Assembly (NCBI GenBank): GCA_049680295.1
Contig: JBAUHN010000084.1
Coordinates: forward strand, 1-10,178
From: JBAUHN01 sp049680295
GTDB taxonomy: Bacteria; Pseudomonadota; Alphaproteobacteria; Rhodobacterales; Rhodobacteraceae
Length of the DNA: 10,178 nt
Reading direction: 5' to 3'
Every line of letters starts with the position of its first letter. Position 1 is the stretch's first letter. Both the position numbers and the translations under genes were made by a program. A model generated the notes under the pieces. That model worked only from the letters and a program-made list of their open reading frames with translations. It was not told the origin of the DNA and did no database searches. Shown piece by piece: positions 7,370 through 10,178 of this stretch.

Positions 7370-7777
7370 CTAAACGCCGACATCCGGTCCGTAGCAGATC
7401 ATCTCTTCCTCGATGTCGTCAGCCTCATATAGGTCAGTCGCGTCGGGGTCATTTTCAAACTTTGCGATCAGACCCGCAGCCCCTGCGCGGAATGTCCAGC
7501 ATTGTGGTTCCGGGTTGTCTTCGTAAACAAAACAAATCTGTCCGGCGTCTTCATACCAGTGGCCTTCTTTGCAATCGCCATCCAGGAACGACCACCGGAC
7601 GCGTCGATTATCCAGATAAACTTCGGCGCCATAGGGCGACCCACCTTGCCCGTAAAACAAGGTTTTACCACGGGTGTAGGCATCAAATTCCTCAGCGCTC
7701 ATCATGTCTTGGGCAAAGACGGGTGCTGCGAGGGCGGTGGCAAAAGCAGCCATCAGGTTCAGGGACAGGATACGCAT
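7370..7777 (-). CDS. Small exported protein of unknown function with four cysteines
   Basis: I do not recognise a named family. The 135-residue product starts with a clear signal peptide (MRILSLNLMAAFATALAAPVFA, cleavage probably after residue 22, before QDMM), so it is likely periplasmic. The mature part is acidic and rich in aromatic residues. It has four cysteines (C69, C82, C93, C128), enough for two disulfides. Its ordered blocks include GKTLFYGQGGSPYGAEVYL (37-55), VRWSFLDGDCKEGHWYEDAG (60-79), ICFVYED (81-87), CWTF (93-96) and MICYGPDVGV at the C-terminus. The GxW...ICFxYE...CW layout recalls DUF995-like small exported proteins of Alphaproteobacteria, but this is only a resemblance. 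The frame runs on upstream to 7957. The Met at 7777 was chosen because it places the signal peptide at the N-terminus. A weak AGG lies about ten bases upstream. It converges on xseA with a 9-base gap. Confidence 0.75.
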   Translation of the reverse strand: MRILSLNLMAAFATALAAPVFAQDMMSAEEFDAYTRGKTLFYGQGGSPYGAEVYLDNRRVRWSFLDGDCKEGHWYEDAGQICFVYEDNPEPQCWTFRAGAAGLIAKFENDPDATDLYEADDIEEEMICYGPDVGV

Positions 7778-7841
7778 GATCAGCAACCTGACAGATTCGG
7801 CGCGGGCGATCCAGCAGGGGATCGCATTCGCACCGATCAAG

Positions 7842-7918
7842 GCGCATTGTCGCGAGGCTGGCAGTTGAAACTGCCCGACAAACAGACCGCAAGACCCACA
7901 GGCAGAAACCCGGTGCGC
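7842..7918. other. Candidate structured element in the gap upstream of the formate dehydrogenase gene
   Basis: The bases between the small exported protein and the formate dehydrogenase start (7778-8058) carry no convincing gene. Within them GGCAGTT (7860-7866) and AACTGCC (7869-7875) form a near-perfect palindrome. It is flanked by TTGTCG (7847-7852) and CGACAA (7876-7881), which also pair, leaving CGAGGCT (7853-7859) as a one-sided bulge. GCGCA (7842-7846) and TGCGC (7914-7918) could close a larger structure around it. In total 18 base pairs can form. It does not fold as a tRNA and matches no riboswitch I know. It could be an operator for either divergent gene or part of a small RNA. Confidence 0.35.
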
Positions 7919-7957
7919 GCACCCCAGTCGCCCATGCGAACGCAAACCGAAGAACAA

Positions 7958-7986
7958 TTGTCGTTTTTGGCCGGATGTTTTAGGCT
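7958..7986 (+). promoter_or_regulatory. Candidate promoter for the formate dehydrogenase beta gene
   Basis: TTGTCG (7958-7963) and TAGGCT (7981-7986) are separated by 17 bases, with the TTG and TAnnnT pattern also seen upstream of xseA. Transcription would begin near 7993. This leaves a leader of about 65 bases to the preferred ATG at 8059, or about 18 bases to the alternative ATG at 8011. Confidence 0.4.
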
Positions 7987-8058
7987 GACATGTCTTAGAT
8001 ACAGGTCATAATGCCCCGTTGGGCAAATGACAAAAATGACGATGGCGAAGGAACGGCA

Positions 8059-9759
8059 ATGGCGTTGGACACGAAAAGCAAAGCACCGGGCAAGGGTGTT
8101 TGGAAGTCTGGCAAAGGCAAGGGCCGCAGACATACCAAGGGCCGCCAGTTGAACGACGCCGCCTGGGATGAGGTCAAATCGCTACTTGGGGACGCGCCGC
8201 GCCGCGCCGATTTGCTGATCGAACATTTGCATAAAATTCAGGACCGCTTTGGACATCTGTCTTCCGCCCATTTGCGCGCGCTGGCCGAAGAAATGCGGAT
8301 GAGCATGGCCGAAGTCTATGAAGTCGCGTCCTTCTACGCACATTTCGATGTGGTCAAAGAAGGCGAATCACCCCCGCCTGCGTTAACCATCCGGGTATGT
8401 GATAGCCTGAGCTGTGAACTCGCCGGGGCGCAGGCGTTGAAATCCGCGTTAGAGGATGGGCTGGACCCCGCCGAGGTTCGGGTTTTGCGCGCGCCCTGCA
8501 TGGGGCGTTGCGATACCGCACCTGTGCTTGAAATTGGCCACAATCATATCGACCATGCGACCCCGGAAAAAGTGAGCGCTGCAATTGCCGCGGATGACAC
8601 CCATGCCCATGTCCCGGATTATCAGGATTTTGCGGATTATGCGGCCAAGGGCGGCTATGAGACGTTGAAAACCCTGCGCGCCTCAGGCGATTGGGAGGCA
8701 GTGCAAGAAACTGTTCTGGCCTCTGGTCTGCGCGGTCTGGGCGGGGCAGGTTTTCCGTCGGGCAAGAAATGGGGTTTTGTGCGCGCCAATCCCGGCCCCC
8801 GTTATCTGGCCGTAAACGGCGACGAGGGCGAGCCGGGCACCTTCAAGGACCGCTTTTACCTTGAGCGGCAACCGCATGATTTTCTTGAGGGAATGCTGAT
8901 CGCTGCCTGGGCGGTTGAGGCGGAAACAACCTTTATCTATATGCGCGACGAATACCCGGCAGTGCTGGAAATCCTTGCGCGCGAGATCAAAGCGCTGGAA
9001 CAGGCCGGATTGGTGGCACCGGGTTACATTGATCTGCGACGCGGTGCAGGTGCCTATATCTGTGGCGAAGAATCCGCGATGATTGAAAGCATCGAGGGCA
9101 AACGCGGTATGCCCCGTCACCGCCCGCCATTTGTGGCGCAGGTGGGAATTTTTGGCCAGCCAACTTTGGTACATAACGTCGAAACCCTGCATTGGGTGGC
9201 GCGCATTTGCCGCGAAGGGCCGCAGGTTCTCAACAGCACCGAAAAGAACGGTCGCAACGGCTTGCGCAGCTATTCGGTGTCAGGTCGTGTCGCCAATCCC
9301 GGTGTGCATCTGCTGCCCGCGGGTTCGACGATCATGGATGTGATCGAGGCCAGCGGCGGCATGGCGGATGGCCATACATTCAAAGCTTACCAACCTGGCG
9401 GGCCATCGTCTGGCATCTTGCCCGCGTCGATCAATGATGTGCCGCTGGACTTCGACACGTTGCAACCTTTGGGGTCGTTTATCGGATCGGCCGCGGTTGT
9501 GGTATTGTCAGACCAAGACAGCGCCCGCGCCGCCGCCCTTAACATGCTGCGGTTCTTTGAGGATGAAAGCTGTGGCCAGTGCACACCGTGCCGTGTGGGC
9601 TGTGAAAAGGCCGTCAAACTGATGCAGGCCGACAAGTGGGATCAACCGCTGTTGGAAGAACTGAGCACCGCAATGGTTGACGCCAGCATCTGCGGGCTGG
9701 GGCAGGCGGCACCGAACCCAATCCGTATGGTGATCAAGCATTTCCCGGACGAAGTTTAG
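8059..9759 (+). CDS. fdsB: NAD-dependent formate dehydrogenase, fused gamma-beta (NuoE-NuoF-like) subunit
   Basis: This is the diaphorase part of a cytosolic NAD-linked dehydrogenase. It passes electrons through Fe-S clusters to FMN and NAD. The 566 residues are a fusion. A NuoE/FdsG-like domain (about 35-180) has [2Fe-2S] ligands C114, C119, C147 and C151 (C-x4-C and C-x3-C). A NuoF/FdsB-like domain (about 200-566) has the FMN/NAD motifs GLRGLGGAGFPSGKKW (223-238) and AVNGDEGEPGTFKDR (251-265), then GAYICGEESAMIESIEGKRG (331-350). Its [4Fe-4S] ligands are C505, C508 and C511 in ESCGQCTPCR, plus C545 in SICGLGQAAPNP. The ending favours the formate dehydrogenase type over complex I, but a HoxF-like hydrogenase role cannot be excluded. 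A basic Lys/Gly/Arg tail occupies residues 5-29. The start at 8059 has AAGGA six bases upstream; an in-frame ATG at 8011 would add 16 residues. No molybdenum catalytic subunit adjoins it: the exported protein gene is upstream and ftsY is downstream. Confidence 0.9.
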   Translation: MALDTKSKAPGKGVWKSGKGKGRRHTKGRQLNDAAWDEVKSLLGDAPRRADLLIEHLHKIQDRFGHLSSAHLRALAEEMRMSMAEVYEVASFYAHFDVVKEGESPPPALTIRVCDSLSCELAGAQALKSALEDGLDPAEVRVLRAPCMGRCDTAPVLEIGHNHIDHATPEKVSAAIAADDTHAHVPDYQDFADYAAKGGYETLKTLRASGDWEAVQETVLASGLRGLGGAGFPSGKKWGFVRANPGPRYLAVNGDEGEPGTFKDRFYLERQPHDFLEGMLIAAWAVEAETTFIYMRDEYPAVLEILAREIKALEQAGLVAPGYIDLRRGAGAYICGEESAMIESIEGKRGMPRHRPPFVAQVGIFGQPTLVHNVETLHWVARICREGPQVLNSTEKNGRNGLRSYSVSGRVANPGVHLLPAGSTIMDVIEASGGMADGHTFKAYQPGGPSSGILPASINDVPLDFDTLQPLGSFIGSAAVVVLSDQDSARAAALNMLRFFEDESCGQCTPCRVGCEKAVKLMQADKWDQPLLEELSTAMVDASICGLGQAAPNPIRMVIKHFPDEV

Positions 9760-9760
9760 C

Positions 9761-9800
9761 ATTCCGGTCCACCCCATTCGGCAATAGCCGGGACCGGGGT
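9761..9800 (+). terminator. Hairpin directly after the fdsB stop codon
   Basis: CCGGTCC (9764-9770) pairs with GGACCGG (9791-9797) and can extend outward by two G-T pairs and one A-T pair. Inside it CGGC (9779-9782) pairs with GCCG (9787-9790) over the loop AATA. The stem starts two bases after the TAG. The following CTTTCCCCTT is pyrimidine-rich but is not a clean T-run, so termination is likely but not certain. Confidence 0.5.
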
Positions 9801-9839
9801 CTTTCCCCTTGCGCGATTAACGCATAGATGAGGGGAAAG
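9801..9839 (+). promoter_or_regulatory. Second hairpin, 25 bases upstream of ftsY
   Basis: CTTTCCCCT (9801-9809) pairs perfectly with AGGGGAAAG (9831-9839). The loop of 21 bases contains a small GCG (9813-9815)/CGC (9821-9823) stem. It abuts the previous hairpin. GGGG (9796-9799) of that hairpin could instead pair with CCCC (9805-9808) of this one, so the two structures can exclude each other. It may be a terminator relic, an mRNA-stabilising structure or a leader that affects ftsY expression. Confidence 0.4.
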
Positions 9840-9864
9840 GCGCTTACCTCGGGGCAGACCACCA

Positions 9865-10178
<314 letters not shown>

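Noticed and set aside
7842..7918. Possible tRNA in the fdsB upstream gap
   Set aside because: It has no T-arm consensus, no recognisable anticodon arm and no correct acceptor-stem geometry, so it was kept only as an unassigned structured element.
7778..7957. 60-codon N-terminal extension of the small exported protein
   Set aside because: It would bury a textbook signal peptide inside the protein. The upstream part looks noncoding and contains the inverted repeats.

Overview
The window looks like core chromosome of an alphaproteobacterium, most likely a Rhodobacteraceae of the Roseobacter group. This is inferred from the gene set and order (nuoN, birA, coaX, rnj), from RNase J and a type III pantothenate kinase in a Gram-negative context, and from a fused NuoE/NuoF-type formate dehydrogenase beta subunit. 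I see no prophage, insertion sequence, CRISPR array, tRNA or rRNA.

Left part (1-4341, plus strand): a compact operon tail. It holds the C-terminal two thirds of nuoN (complex I proton-pumping subunit), a monofunctional biotin-protein ligase (birA), a type III pantothenate kinase (coaX) and ribonuclease J (rnj). Gaps are 63, 27 and 4 bases, so co-transcription is likely. The 63-base gap carries a small hairpin with a T-rich tail just before the birA ribosome binding site. BirA and CoaX both serve cofactor supply (biotin attachment and the first CoA step).

Middle (4342-7777): rnj and purD converge on a 117-base gap that contains a large bulged inverted repeat. purD (minus) and xseA (plus) are divergent and share an 82-base promoter region, in which two candidate promoters overlap at their -10 elements. 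xseA encodes the exonuclease VII large subunit. It has a coiled-coil region with a period of about 22 residues and a C-terminal QGSLF peptide resembling a beta-clamp-binding motif. A small exported four-cysteine protein of unknown function lies on the minus strand, tail to tail with xseA and only 9 bases away.

Right part (7778-10178): a noncoding stretch of about 280 bases holds a candidate structured element and a promoter. After it comes a fused FdsG-FdsB-like NAD-dependent formate dehydrogenase diaphorase subunit. Its catalytic alpha subunit is not next to it. Two tandem hairpins separate it from the start of ftsY (SRP receptor). The visible ftsY N-terminus contains 16 perfect CCAGAG units encoding (Pro-Glu)16, a coding hexanucleotide microsatellite.

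Most of the window is ordinary housekeeping sequence. The points I would follow up are the XseA tail peptide, the FtsY microsatellite, the orphan formate dehydrogenase subunit and the structured intergenic elements.
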